DNA from: Streptomyces vinaceus
Lineage (GTDB): Bacteria > Actinomycetota > Actinomycetes > Streptomycetales > Streptomycetaceae
DNA length: 64,000 bases
Reading direction: 5' to 3'
Assembly: GCF_008704935.1 (NCBI RefSeq)
Contig: NZ_CP023692.1
Span: 6,921,501 to 6,985,500, forward strand
A program made the position numbers and the translations under genes. Under the pieces are notes generated by a model. That model did no database searches. It was not told where the DNA came from and was given only the letters and a program-made list of their open reading frames with translations. Shown one piece after another: positions 50,968-59,282 of the stretch (its first letter is position 1; each line of letters begins with the position of its first letter).

Positions 50968-53538
50968 TTGCAGCACAGGCGACGCTTCCTCGCCTTTCCC
51001 CGCGCGTTACGCCGCTCCCACCTGCTCATCGCCTTGGGGCTGGGATCGCTGCTGATCGGGCTGATGCCCTGGATCGCGGTCACCGGTCCGGCCGCGGCCG
51101 GGCGCGCTCCCTCGCCGCGGCCCGCACCCGTTCCCTTCGACCAGCAGACCGCGCGGCAGTCACCCCACCACGGCATCGCGCCCGCCAACGCCATGGAGCC
51201 CACGGCTCCCGTCCTCGACCGGACCGGCTGGACGGCCACGGCCGGTGACGAGGAGACCTCCGGGGAGAACGGCCGCGCGGCCAACGTGCTCGACGGCAAC
51301 ACCGGCACCATCTGGCACAGCAAGTGGGCCGGTACGCCCGCCCCGCTGCCCCACACCCTCACCATCGACATGCACCGCACGGCCGTCGTCTCCGCGCTCG
51401 TCTACCTCCCCCGCACCGACGGACCCAACGGCCGCGTCGGCGAGTACGGCATCAGCGTCAGTACGGACGGTCGGAACTGGGCGGAGGCGAACCCCGTCGC
51501 CTCCGGTACGCTCGCGGACGACGGCAGCGCCAAGACGCTCGGCTTCGCCCCGCAGGGCGCCCGCTTCGTACGGCTGACGGCGCTCACCGAGGCCGGCGGC
51601 CGCGGGCCCTGGACCTCCGCCGCCGAGATCAACCTGCTCGGCGACCCCGGCACCCCCGCGGCCACCGTCGACCTGTCCCGGACCGGCTGGACCGCCACGG
51701 CCGGCGACGAGGAGACCACCGGCGAGAACGGCCGCGCGGCCAACGTGCTCGACGGCGACGCCAACACCCTCTGGCACAGCCGGTGGTCGGGCACCCCCGC
51801 CCCGCTGCCGCACAGCATCACCATCGACATGCACCGCACCGCCGCCGTCTCCGCCCTCGTCTACCACCCCCGCCTGGACGGGGGCAACGGCCGGGCCGGC
51901 GCCTACACCATCACCACCAGCACCGACGGCACCGCCTTCGGCGCGCCGGTCGCCGCGGGCACCTGGCGCGACGACGACACCGTCAAGACCGCCACGTTCC
52001 TGCGCACCGAGACGGCGCGCTTCATACGGCTGACCGTGACCAGCGAGGCCGGCGGCCGAGGCCCCTGGACCTCCGCCGCCGAGATACGCCTCAGCGGACC
52101 GGCCAGCCCGGCCGTCCACGGCTCCTGGGACCGGATCACCGGCTTCCCCCTGGTGCCCGTCGCCACCGCGGCCCTGCCCGGCGACAAACTGCTCGCCTGG
52201 TCCGCGTACGCCGTCGACCGCTTCGGCGGCAGCAACGGCTACACCCAGACCGCGATCCTCGACCTGAAGACCGGCAAGGTGACGCAACGGCGCATCGACA
52301 ACACCGGCCACGACATGTTCTGTCCCGGCATCGCCATGCTGGCCGACGGACGCGTCCTCGTCACCGGCGGGAGCAACGCCGAGAAGGCGAGCATCTACGA
52401 TCCGGCCACCGACCAGTGGTCCGCCACCACCAGCATGAACATCGCCCGCGGCTACCAGGCCATGACCCTGCTCTCCACCGGGGAGGCCTTCGTGCTCGGC
52501 GGGTCCTGGAGCGGAACCGCGAACACCGACAAGGCCGGCGAGGCCTGGTCGCCGGACACCCGTACCTGGCGCAGGCTCCCCGGTGTCTCGGCCGTCCCCG
52601 CGCTGACCGCGGACCCGGCCGGACCCTACCGGGCCGACAACCACATGTGGCTGTACGCCACTTCGGGCGGCAGGGTACTGCAACTGGGCCCGAGCAAGCA
52701 GATGAACTGGATCTCCACCGCCGGTCAGGGCAGCATCACTGCCGCCGGCACCCGCGCCGACAGCCAGGACGCCATGACCGGCAACGCCGTCGCGTACGAC
52801 ATCGGCAAACTGCTCACCCTCGGCGGTTCGCCCGCCTACGAGAAGACCCCGGCCACCCGGCGCGCCTACACGGTGAGCATCTCGGACGGCGGCCGGACCG
52901 TACGGGCCGCCCGCACCGGGGACATGGAGCACGCCCGCGCCTTCGGCAACAGCGTCGTCCTGCCCGACGGCAAGGTGGCCGTCTTCGGCGGACAGGCCTA
53001 TCCGGTGCCGTTCAGCGACGCCACCTCGGTACTGGCCCCCGAGCTGTGGGACCCGGCGACCGGCACCTTCACCCCGCTCGCCACCATGGCCATACCGCGC
53101 AACTACCACAGCACGGCCAACCTGCTGCCGGACGGCCGGATCTTCTCGGGCGGCGGCGGCCTGTGCGGTGACTGCGCGACCAACCACGCCGACGGATCCG
53201 TCTTCACCCCGCCGTACCTGCTGAACGCGGACGGATCGCCGAAGCCGCGTCCCGTCATCACCGGGGGCGTACCCTCCAGGGCGGCCCCGGGCACCTCGCT
53301 CACGGTGAGCACCCAGGCGCCGGTGGCCTCCTTCGTCCTGATGCGGGCCGCGGCCGCCACCCACTCCACGGACAACGACCAGCGGCGGGTCCCGCTCGTC
53401 TCCACGGCCACGGGGACCGGCGCGTACACGGTGTCCGTACCGGCGGACACCGGCGTGGTCCTGCCGGGGACCTACATGCTCTTCGCCCTCGACGCCCAAG
53501 GGGTGCCGAGCACCGCGAAGTTCATCACCGTCTCCTGA
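50968..53538 (+). CDS. Galactose/glyoxal oxidase-like protein with two F5/8C domains
   Basis: An 856-residue secreted copper enzyme. TTG at 50968 with GGAGG five bases upstream gives a normal signal peptide (LLIALGLGSLLIGLMPWIAV). Residues about 80-230 and 230-375 are two F5/8 type C (discoidin, CBM32) domains, nearly identical in places (TGWTATAGDEETSGENGRAA against the same with T). The Kelch-type oxidase follows with Cys452 (HDMFCPG), Tyr496 (RGYQAM), Trp514, Tyr713, His714 (RNYHST) and His799 (THSTDN), all radical-copper residues of the family. It oxidises a primary alcohol or aldehyde to give H2O2. Confidence 0.93.
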   Translation: MQHRRRFLAFPRALRRSHLLIALGLGSLLIGLMPWIAVTGPAAAGRAPSPRPAPVPFDQQTARQSPHHGIAPANAMEPTAPVLDRTGWTATAGDEETSGENGRAANVLDGNTGTIWHSKWAGTPAPLPHTLTIDMHRTAVVSALVYLPRTDGPNGRVGEYGISVSTDGRNWAEANPVASGTLADDGSAKTLGFAPQGARFVRLTALTEAGGRGPWTSAAEINLLGDPGTPAATVDLSRTGWTATAGDEETTGENGRAANVLDGDANTLWHSRWSGTPAPLPHSITIDMHRTAAVSALVYHPRLDGGNGRAGAYTITTSTDGTAFGAPVAAGTWRDDDTVKTATFLRTETARFIRLTVTSEAGGRGPWTSAAEIRLSGPASPAVHGSWDRITGFPLVPVATAALPGDKLLAWSAYAVDRFGGSNGYTQTAILDLKTGKVTQRRIDNTGHDMFCPGIAMLADGRVLVTGGSNAEKASIYDPATDQWSATTSMNIARGYQAMTLLSTGEAFVLGGSWSGTANTDKAGEAWSPDTRTWRRLPGVSAVPALTADPAGPYRADNHMWLYATSGGRVLQLGPSKQMNWISTAGQGSITAAGTRADSQDAMTGNAVAYDIGKLLTLGGSPAYEKTPATRRAYTVSISDGGRTVRAARTGDMEHARAFGNSVVLPDGKVAVFGGQAYPVPFSDATSVLAPELWDPATGTFTPLATMAIPRNYHSTANLLPDGRIFSGGGGLCGDCATNHADGSVFTPPYLLNADGSPKPRPVITGGVPSRAAPGTSLTVSTQAPVASFVLMRAAAATHSTDNDQRRVPLVSTATGTGAYTVSVPADTGVVLPGTYMLFALDAQGVPSTAKFITVS
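51214..52110 (+). repeat. Tandem domain duplication inside the oxidase gene
   Basis: About 450 bases beginning near 51214 recur near 51676, with long runs of near identity (for example the stretch encoding GRAANVLDG and MHRTA). This marks a recent duplication of the F5/8C domain. Confidence 0.7.
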
Positions 53539-53546
53539 TCCCCCGC

Positions 53547-53583
53547 GCGGTGTCCGGCGGCCGCCGAGCCGACCGGACACCGC
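53547..53583. terminator. Hairpin after the oxidase gene
   Basis: GCGGTGTCCGG and its exact complement separated by 15 bases, starting nine bases after the oxidase stop. Confidence 0.75.
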
Positions 53584-53668
53584 CGCGGTGCCCGTCCGCT
53601 AAGTTGATCCACCGGACGGCCCGTTCGCCGCGGGCCGTGCAGCAGTCCGTGGGGGACGGGGGAGTTCA

Positions 53669-55294
53669 GTGGAGTCTTTGCGGCCTGGTGACCTGCCGGA
53701 GATCGGTGGATACCGACTGCTGGCGCGGCTCGGCGAGGGCGGAATGGGCGAGGTGTTCCTGGCCCGGACCCCCTCCGGCCGGCCGCTGGCCCTCAAGACC
53801 GTGCACCGCGAGCTGAGCCTGGAGCCGGACTTCGCCGACCGGTTCGCCCGAGAGATACGCACCAACGACCGCGTACGCAGTCCGTGGACGGTCTCGGTGG
53901 TGGACTTCAGCCCGCCGGGAGTGCTCCCGCAGTGGCTGGCGACGGAGTACGTCCCCGCGCCCTCGCTCGGCGACTGGGTGCGCCGCCACGGGCCGTTGCC
54001 GCAACCGGCCCTGTGGTGCCTGGCCCGGGAACTCTCGGCCGCGCTGGTCGCCGTACGGGGGGTGGGAGTCGTACACCGGGACATCAAGCCGGCGAACGTG
54101 CTGCTCGGCCCCGAGCGGCCCTTCCTCATCGACTTCGGCATCGCACGCGCCGTACGCGACCCCCGCCACACGCAGACGGGCGCCGTCATCGGCACACCCG
54201 GCTTCCTCGCGCCCGAGCAGGCGGTCGGCGCCGTGGCGGAGGCCCCGGCCGACGTGTTCTCGCTGGCCGCGGTCCTCGTGTACGCGGCGACCGGCCACAG
54301 CCCCTTCCTGGCGGGCGGCGAGGAGCTCTCGGTACCGGCCGTGCTGTACCGGATCGTGCACGACGAGCCCGTCCTCGACGGGGTGCCCGGGGCGCTCCTC
54401 CCCCTGGTACGGGAGTGCCTGGCCAAGGAGCCGGCCGCGCGGCCGACGGCCGAGGAGGTACGGGCACGGCTCGGCGCCGCGCAGGACGGGGACTGGAGCG
54501 CGGCCGCGCCGCCGGCCCTGGTCGCGGACGCCGGCCGCCGGGCGGCCGAACTGCGCGGGCTCATGACCGCGTCGCAGCCCGCGGCCGGAGCCCCCGCGGG
54601 GAGGGGCCCCGGGCCGCTTCCCCCGCCGCCGCCCCCGTACGCGCCGACGCCGACGCCGACGCCGACGGCGGGTGGGACGGGGAGCGGGACCGGAGGCGGA
54701 CCCGGGGCCGGGTGGGCCTCCCGGCGGCGGGCGGTGATCGGCGCGGCCGCGGGTGTCGTCGTACTCGCGACGGCCGTGACGCTCGCGATCGTGCTGCACG
54801 AGGGCGATGGCGAGCGCGGATCCTCCGCCGCCTCGCCGCCGGCGTCCTCCACGGCGCCGTCCACCGCTCCCTCCTCCCCGGTGTCCTCCGCCGGGTCCTT
54901 GCCGCAGACGTGGGTCGGCACCTGGTCCGGCGTGGGGCCCGGGACGCCGAACGCGGACGGGATCACCCGGGCGAGGACGGGGGAGTTCGCGGTCACGGTG
55001 ACGCTGAACGCCGGGGCCGTGGGGGAGATGGTCGGCAAGCAGGTCAGCAACGTCAAGGAGACCTCCTCCGGGCGGGACCTGGGGTGTACGGAGGCCCTCA
55101 AGCTCCAGCAGATCAAGGGGAACACAGCGGTCTTCGCCGCGGTGACCAGCCATCCGAGCGACCGCGCGGCCTCCTTCGACTGCCCCCAGGGCAACCTCTA
55201 CGTACTGAAGATGGAGTCGGCGGACCGGTTGACGCTCGAAGCGGAGGGCGCCCAGTCCGCCGGAGCCCCGGCGGCCCTGGCCCGCAACCCCTGA
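53669..55294 (+). CDS. Receptor Ser/Thr protein kinase, third in the window
   Basis: A 541-residue PknB-type kinase with lysine K43, HRD at 136-138 and DFG at 155-157, and activation-segment text GAVIGTPGFLAPEQ. The linker holds PTPTPTPT encoded by ACGCCG repeats (about 54640-54670). One membrane helix (ASRRRAVIGAAAGVVVLATA) leads to an extracellular domain of about 120 residues starting WVGTWSGVGPG, with a Cys pair (GCTEAL, DCPQGN). This domain is not one I recognise. GTG 53669 follows GGAGTTCA. Confidence 0.9.
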   Translation: MESLRPGDLPEIGGYRLLARLGEGGMGEVFLARTPSGRPLALKTVHRELSLEPDFADRFAREIRTNDRVRSPWTVSVVDFSPPGVLPQWLATEYVPAPSLGDWVRRHGPLPQPALWCLARELSAALVAVRGVGVVHRDIKPANVLLGPERPFLIDFGIARAVRDPRHTQTGAVIGTPGFLAPEQAVGAVAEAPADVFSLAAVLVYAATGHSPFLAGGEELSVPAVLYRIVHDEPVLDGVPGALLPLVRECLAKEPAARPTAEEVRARLGAAQDGDWSAAAPPALVADAGRRAAELRGLMTASQPAAGAPAGRGPGPLPPPPPPYAPTPTPTPTAGGTGSGTGGGPGAGWASRRRAVIGAAAGVVVLATAVTLAIVLHEGDGERGSSAASPPASSTAPSTAPSSPVSSAGSLPQTWVGTWSGVGPGTPNADGITRARTGEFAVTVTLNAGAVGEMVGKQVSNVKETSSGRDLGCTEALKLQQIKGNTAVFAAVTSHPSDRAASFDCPQGNLYVLKMESADRLTLEAEGAQSAGAPAALARNP

Positions 55295-55316
55295 GCCCGG
55301 TCTCCCGCCCGGCGCC

Positions 55317-56192
55317 TCAGGGGGCCAGGAACCCGGCGAGGGCCGCCGCCACCGCCTCCGGATCCTCCAGCTGGGGGTAGTGCCCGACGGCCGGCGGGCC
55401 CGTCAGCTCCACGATCCGGGCGTCCGGCATACGCACCCGGATCCGGGCCAGTACGTGGGCGCCGCTGATCGGATCGGCCGGGCCCCACACGAACAGCGTG
55501 GGGCCGGTGAACCCCTCCAGCGCCGAGACCCACCGGTCATGGTGCACACGCCGTTCGTCGATGTAGCGCAGGAGGCGCGGGGCGAGGCGGTGGCCGCCGG
55601 CGCGGGAGGCGGCCAGCCACAGATCGCGCAGGTCCTCGTCATGGAGGGGCCGGCCCAGCACGGTACGCAGGGTCGCCCCGAAGCGGCGCTCCGAGGTGAA
55701 CGGTGCCAGGAGCGGGCCGAGTCGACCGTGCAGCAGGCGCTGGATCGGCACGGGGCGGTGCAGATCGGGGTAGAGGCCCCCGTTCAGCCAGGCCGTGCGG
55801 GTGACGCGGGCCGGGTCGCGGGCCAGCAGTTCCTGGGCGACGCTCACTCCGTAGTCGTGCGCGACCACGGCCGTGTCGCCGATTCCGCATCGCCGCCAGA
55901 CCTCCTCGACGAGCGAGGCCTGGTCCAGCACCGAATAGCGGTGGCGCCGGGGTTTGTCGCTCTCCCCGAAACCGAGCAGGTCGAGCGTGGTGACCCGCAG
56001 TCCGGCCGCGACGAGCACCGGTACCACGGCCGCCCAGTCGTGGGAGGAGGTCGGGAACCCGTGGACGAGGGTGACGGGCGGGCCGTGGGGCGGGCCGTCC
56101 TGGCGTACGAAGACGCGGTGCCCGCCGATCCGCGACGTACTGCCGCCTTCGGTCCACCGGTGCAGCGGTGGCAGGACGCGTTCGCCGTTCAT
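55317..56192 (-). CDS. Alpha/beta hydrolase, haloalkane dehalogenase/epoxide hydrolase type
   Basis: A 291-residue alpha/beta hydrolase. The oxyanion region is LVHGFPTSSHDWAAV and the nucleophile elbow VVAHDYGVSVA has Asp instead of Ser, as in dehalogenases and epoxide hydrolases. The acidic residue lies in VWGPADPISG and the catalytic His in VGHYPQLEDP. It overlaps the TetR stop by ATGA and has GAGGAGG upstream. It is the third gene of an aldolase-TetR-hydrolase operon and probably processes a compound sensed by that TetR. Confidence 0.9.
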   Translation of the reverse strand: MNGERVLPPLHRWTEGGSTSRIGGHRVFVRQDGPPHGPPVTLVHGFPTSSHDWAAVVPVLVAAGLRVTTLDLLGFGESDKPRRHRYSVLDQASLVEEVWRRCGIGDTAVVAHDYGVSVAQELLARDPARVTRTAWLNGGLYPDLHRPVPIQRLLHGRLGPLLAPFTSERRFGATLRTVLGRPLHDEDLRDLWLAASRAGGHRLAPRLLRYIDERRVHHDRWVSALEGFTGPTLFVWGPADPISGAHVLARIRVRMPDARIVELTGPPAVGHYPQLEDPEAVAAALAGFLAP

Positions 56193-56926
56193 GCGGGGGC
56201 CTCCTCGGCGTGCCGGTGGTCCAGTCCGTACAGCAGGGTCCGCAGTCCGAACTCGAACTCCGCCTCGGGATCGGGGGAGTTGAGGAGCTCGGCGTGGCGG
56301 TGTACGGACGGGTGGGTGAGCGGGGAGAGGGAGCCGAACAACTGGGCCATCGCGGCGCGCTGTCCGGTGGTCCGGGCCGCGCCGCCGGAGTCGAGCACGG
56401 CGGCGCCGATCACGAAGTGGGTGATCGTGAGGTAGACGTGGACGGCCGACCGCGGACTCCACCCGTGGGCGAGGAGCTGTCCGAGGGCGTGCTCACGGGC
56501 CCGCAGGGCGTTGGGGCCGAGCAATTGCCCGGAGGTCAGCAGCGGGACGACCGCCGGGTGCGCCGCGAGGACCCGGCGGAACTCCAGGGCCCCCCGCTCC
56601 AGCCCGGCCCGCCAGTCTCCGCGCAGCTCGGGCAGCCGGATCTCGCCCAGCATGTGGTCGACTGTCTCGATCAGGAGCTCCTCCCGGCTTCCGACGTGCC
56701 GGTACAGGGAGGTGTGGCGCACCTGGAGGTGCTCGCCGAGCCGGCGCATCGTGAGCGCCTCCAGGCCCTCCCGGTCGGCCAGTTCGAGCGCGCCGGCCGT
56801 GATCCGGTCGAGCGTCAGCCCGCCCTGGCGCGGCCTGCGCCGGTCGCGTTCGGCGTACCGTGCCTGCCACCAGGCGGGGGATCCGGCCTGCGCGGAGGGC
56901 GGACCGGTTTCGTGCGGGGGCGTCAT
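56189..56926 (-). CDS. TetR-family regulator of the aldolase operon
   Basis: A 245-residue regulator with helix-turn-helix EALTMRRLGEHLQVRHTSLYR and a ligand domain of the TetR_C_1 group (YLTITHFVIGAAVLDSGGAA). It starts 12 bases after the aldolase stop and ends by ATGA overlap with the hydrolase gene. Two exact palindromes before the aldolase gene are its likely operators, so it would control its own operon. Confidence 0.9.
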   Translation of the reverse strand: MTPPHETGPPSAQAGSPAWWQARYAERDRRRPRQGGLTLDRITAGALELADREGLEALTMRRLGEHLQVRHTSLYRHVGSREELLIETVDHMLGEIRLPELRGDWRAGLERGALEFRRVLAAHPAVVPLLTSGQLLGPNALRAREHALGQLLAHGWSPRSAVHVYLTITHFVIGAAVLDSGGAARTTGQRAAMAQLFGSLSPLTHPSVHRHAELLNSPDPEAEFEFGLRTLLYGLDHRHAEEAPA

Positions 56927-56938
56927 GGGTCGCGGAGC

Positions 56939-57805
56939 CTACTCGAAGAGGTCGGGTTCCGTGCGGACGATCTCGTCCCACAGGGGCTGGAAGGAGAACC
57001 ACCCCGCGAGCGGGAACCCGGTCTGGTCCCGCGTGTAGCGGGCGGACTCGGGGTCGATGAGGTGCGGGGTGCCCGCGGCCTCGGCGAGCAGCTGCGCCTG
57101 GGCGCTGCGCTCCATGGAGATGAACCACCAGGCCGCCTCGTCGACCGATCCGCCGACCGTGAAGATGCCGTGGTTCTGGTGGATGACGGCCTTGTGCGGC
57201 CCCAGCCCCGCCGCGAGCTGCCGGCCGGCCTCCTCCTCGACCACCACGGCGCCGGCGCCGTCCCGGTGCACGGCGTGCTGTTCGTACACGGCGCACGCGT
57301 CCTGGGTGATGGGGTCCAGCGGACGCCCGAGGCTGGAGAAGGCCTTGCCGTGGACGGCGTGGGCGTGGCAGGCGGCGATCACGTCGGGACGGGCCGCGTG
57401 GATCGCGGAGTGGATCACGAACCCGGCCCGGTTGACGGGCCGCCTGCCGTGGCGGACCTGTCCTTCGTGGTCGACGAGGATCAGGTCGCTGACGCGGACG
57501 TGGCGGAAGGACATGCCGAACGGGTTGACCCAGAACATGTCGGTGTACTCCGGGTCCCGCACGGTGATGTGTCCCGCGACCCCTTCGGAGAAGCCGAGGC
57601 GGCCGAAGACGCGGCAGGCGCCGGCGAGCCGCTGCTTGCGGTGCTCGCGCTCCTGCGCGGGGTCGGTGAACACCGGGGGCAGGGGCAGTTCGAGGTCCTC
57701 CTGACGGGGGACGAAGGCACTGCCGCGCCACCCGTTCCCACCGCCTCCCGGTCCGGTGCCCGGGTCCGTCTCGTGGTGTCCGTGGGTGCCCGTCGTACGG
57801 TCCAT
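56939..57805 (-). CDS. Class II aldolase/adducin family protein
   Basis: A 288-residue protein. The conserved zinc-binding histidines occur in ACHAHAVHGKAFSS and IHQNHGIFTVGGSVDEA, and GHITVRDPEYTDMFWVNPFG is the family N-terminal block. Members include fuculose phosphate aldolase and sugar-acid aldolases. The substrate here is open. ATG 57805 follows GAGGCGGGG. It heads an operon with a TetR gene and an alpha/beta hydrolase. Confidence 0.88.
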   Translation of the reverse strand: MDRTTGTHGHHETDPGTGPGGGGNGWRGSAFVPRQEDLELPLPPVFTDPAQEREHRKQRLAGACRVFGRLGFSEGVAGHITVRDPEYTDMFWVNPFGMSFRHVRVSDLILVDHEGQVRHGRRPVNRAGFVIHSAIHAARPDVIAACHAHAVHGKAFSSLGRPLDPITQDACAVYEQHAVHRDGAGAVVVEEEAGRQLAAGLGPHKAVIHQNHGIFTVGGSVDEAAWWFISMERSAQAQLLAEAAGTPHLIDPESARYTRDQTGFPLAGWFSFQPLWDEIVRTEPDLFE

Positions 57806-57825
57806 GCCCCGCCTCACTCGATTAT

Positions 57826-57862
57826 GCGTCCAGTGGACGCATATCTTGCGTCCACTGGACGC
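57826..57862. promoter_or_regulatory. Two perfect tandem operators of the aldolase operon
   Basis: GCGTCCAGTGGACGC (57826-57840) and GCGTCCACTGGACGC (57848-57862) each have 7-base exact arms. Their centres are 22 bases apart, two helical turns. They lie 21 bases before the aldolase ATG. Confidence 0.85.
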
Positions 57863-57940
57863 TTCACGCAAGACCCGGGCCTGTGGCCATGGGGCACCCC
57901 GGTCCGGGCATGGAAGATCATCCGGTGCAGAATGAGGCGT

Positions 57941-58600
57941 ATGTCGATGACAAACATGCCGAAACCGGCAACGATTGACGAGGCGTCACAGATAGGCCGC
58001 ACCCTGGCCCTCGCGTTCGACGACGACCCGATGATGCGCTGGTTCTTCCCCGACGAGCCCGCAGCACCCGAGAGCGCCGGAGCATCCGACGGGCCCGGCG
58101 GGGCCGGGCGAGAGGCGCGTCTGGCCCGGTACTTCAGCACGATCTTCACCCGGCAGTACGCGCACCACGGCGTCTGCGAGCGCACCGACGCGGCGGCCGC
58201 CTTCTGGGTTCCGCCGGACGCGGCGGACAAGGCCGTTCCCGACGCCGCGACCGTCGAGGAGCTCTCGGTGATCCTCGGCGACCGGGCGCCGCTCTTCCGG
58301 CAGGCCGCGGAGGCCGCCGCCGGGGAGGGGCCCACGGAGCCGCACTGGTACCTGGCCGTGATCGGTGCGGATCCCGCCGCCCAGGGGCACGGTCACGGAT
58401 CCGCCCTCCTGCGCTCGGGCCTCGCCAAGGCCGACGAGGCGGGCCTGCCCGTCTACCTGGAATCCTCCAAGCCGGCGAACCTCCCCTTCTACGGGCACTT
58501 CGGCTTCACCGTGCTCGGCGAGGTCCAGCTCCCGGGCGGCGGCCCCACCCTGTGGCCGATGCGCCGCGCGCCGGGCGGCGGCCGCCCGGCCGGGGCCTGA
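57941..58600 (+). CDS. GNAT-family N-acetyltransferase
   Basis: A 219-residue acetyltransferase. The N-terminal helix pair EASQIGRTLALAFDDDPMMR and the acetyl-CoA loop AQGHGHGSALLRSGL (QGxGxG type) are present, followed by VYLESSKPANLPFYGHFGF, the family end block. It acetylates an unknown amine. Several ATGs are close together. 57941 is preferred because CAGAAT lies seven bases before it (leaderless). It is divergent from the aldolase operon and shares its operator region. Confidence 0.88.
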   Translation: MSMTNMPKPATIDEASQIGRTLALAFDDDPMMRWFFPDEPAAPESAGASDGPGGAGREARLARYFSTIFTRQYAHHGVCERTDAAAAFWVPPDAADKAVPDAATVEELSVILGDRAPLFRQAAEAAAGEGPTEPHWYLAVIGADPAAQGHGHGSALLRSGLAKADEAGLPVYLESSKPANLPFYGHFGFTVLGEVQLPGGGPTLWPMRRAPGGGRPAGA

Positions 58601-59085
58601 GCACATCCACGACGGGAGGCGCCGCGGGCCCGCAGGCGGCGCCTCCCCGGAAACGCCGGCCCGCTCTCTCTGCCGGCCGGGTGCTGCGGGGCGCTCGACG
58701 CGCGTTCCCAGACCCGGTCCGGTTCGACGTCCTCGACCCGGCTCATCACCCACCAGATGTTGCCGAACGGATCCCGCACCCGGCCGCCGCGATCTCCCCA
58801 CGCGCTGTCGGCTGCCTCGGTGACGACCTGCGCCCCGTGCCGGACCGACGCCGCCATGGCGGCGTCCGCGTCCGGGACGTAGACCCGCAGCAGCGAGGGC
58901 ATCGCCGGCCAGTCGGGCCGTAGGTCGAAGGCCAGTACGACCGTGTCGCCGACGCGGATCTCGCCGTGGCCGATGGTGCCGTCCTCGACCGGCACCCATG
59001 CGAGTTCCTCGCCGTCGAACGCGGCGGTGATGACCCGATCAGGACAATTGCGGTCCTGGATCAGGTGGGAGCATGCCCGCCTCAA
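58489..59085 (-). pseudogene. VOC-family remnant, truncated at the N terminus
   Basis: Residues about 18-130 fit a VOC domain (FDGEELAWVPVEDGTIGHGE, VYVPDADAAMAASVRHGAQV, VRDPFGNIWWVMSR), but the first strand and helix are missing. The frame starts MRRACSHLIQDRNCPDRVIT next to an AT-rich region. The C-terminal end runs 55 residues antisense through the terminator and the GNAT 3' end, with no VOC likeness. This fits a gene cut at the front and probably shifted at the end. A 7-base repeat GATCAGG flanks the cut (59037 and 59059). Confidence 0.55.
58614..58647. terminator. 12-bp hairpin after the GNAT gene
   Basis: GGGAGGCGCCGC and its exact complement with a 10-base loop, 13 bases beyond the GNAT stop. 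Confidence 0.8.
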
Positions 59086-59151
59086 CTTTTCACGACTTGA
59101 ATTTTCGCGGCAGTGTCAATCGTGCCGAAAAGAAGGGCTAATTGCCGAATT

Positions 59152-59166
59152 GCTCCGAAGCGGAGC
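59152..59166. promoter_or_regulatory. Short inverted repeat beside the LacI-type operator
   Basis: GCTCCG-AAG-CGGAGC, two bases ahead of the 18-bp palindrome in the XylF-like promoter region. Confidence 0.4.
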
Positions 59167-59168
59167 GT

Positions 59169-59186
59169 GATGGCAACGTTGCCATC
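59169..59186. promoter_or_regulatory. LacI-family operator, 18-bp perfect palindrome
   Basis: GATGGCAACGTTGCCATC with the central CG is the typical shape of LacI/GalR operators. A TTGACG (59205-59210) could be the -35 box of the XylF-like gene. No LacI-type gene is in the window. Confidence 0.75.
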
Positions 59187-59282
59187 TCGTTAATAGTTCA
59201 CTTCTTGACGGGGGTGTCGGTGCCGAGTTGACTGCGTCTACCTCGGCCGAAAGGACACGGCCTGCTCAGGGAGGTTTACGTC

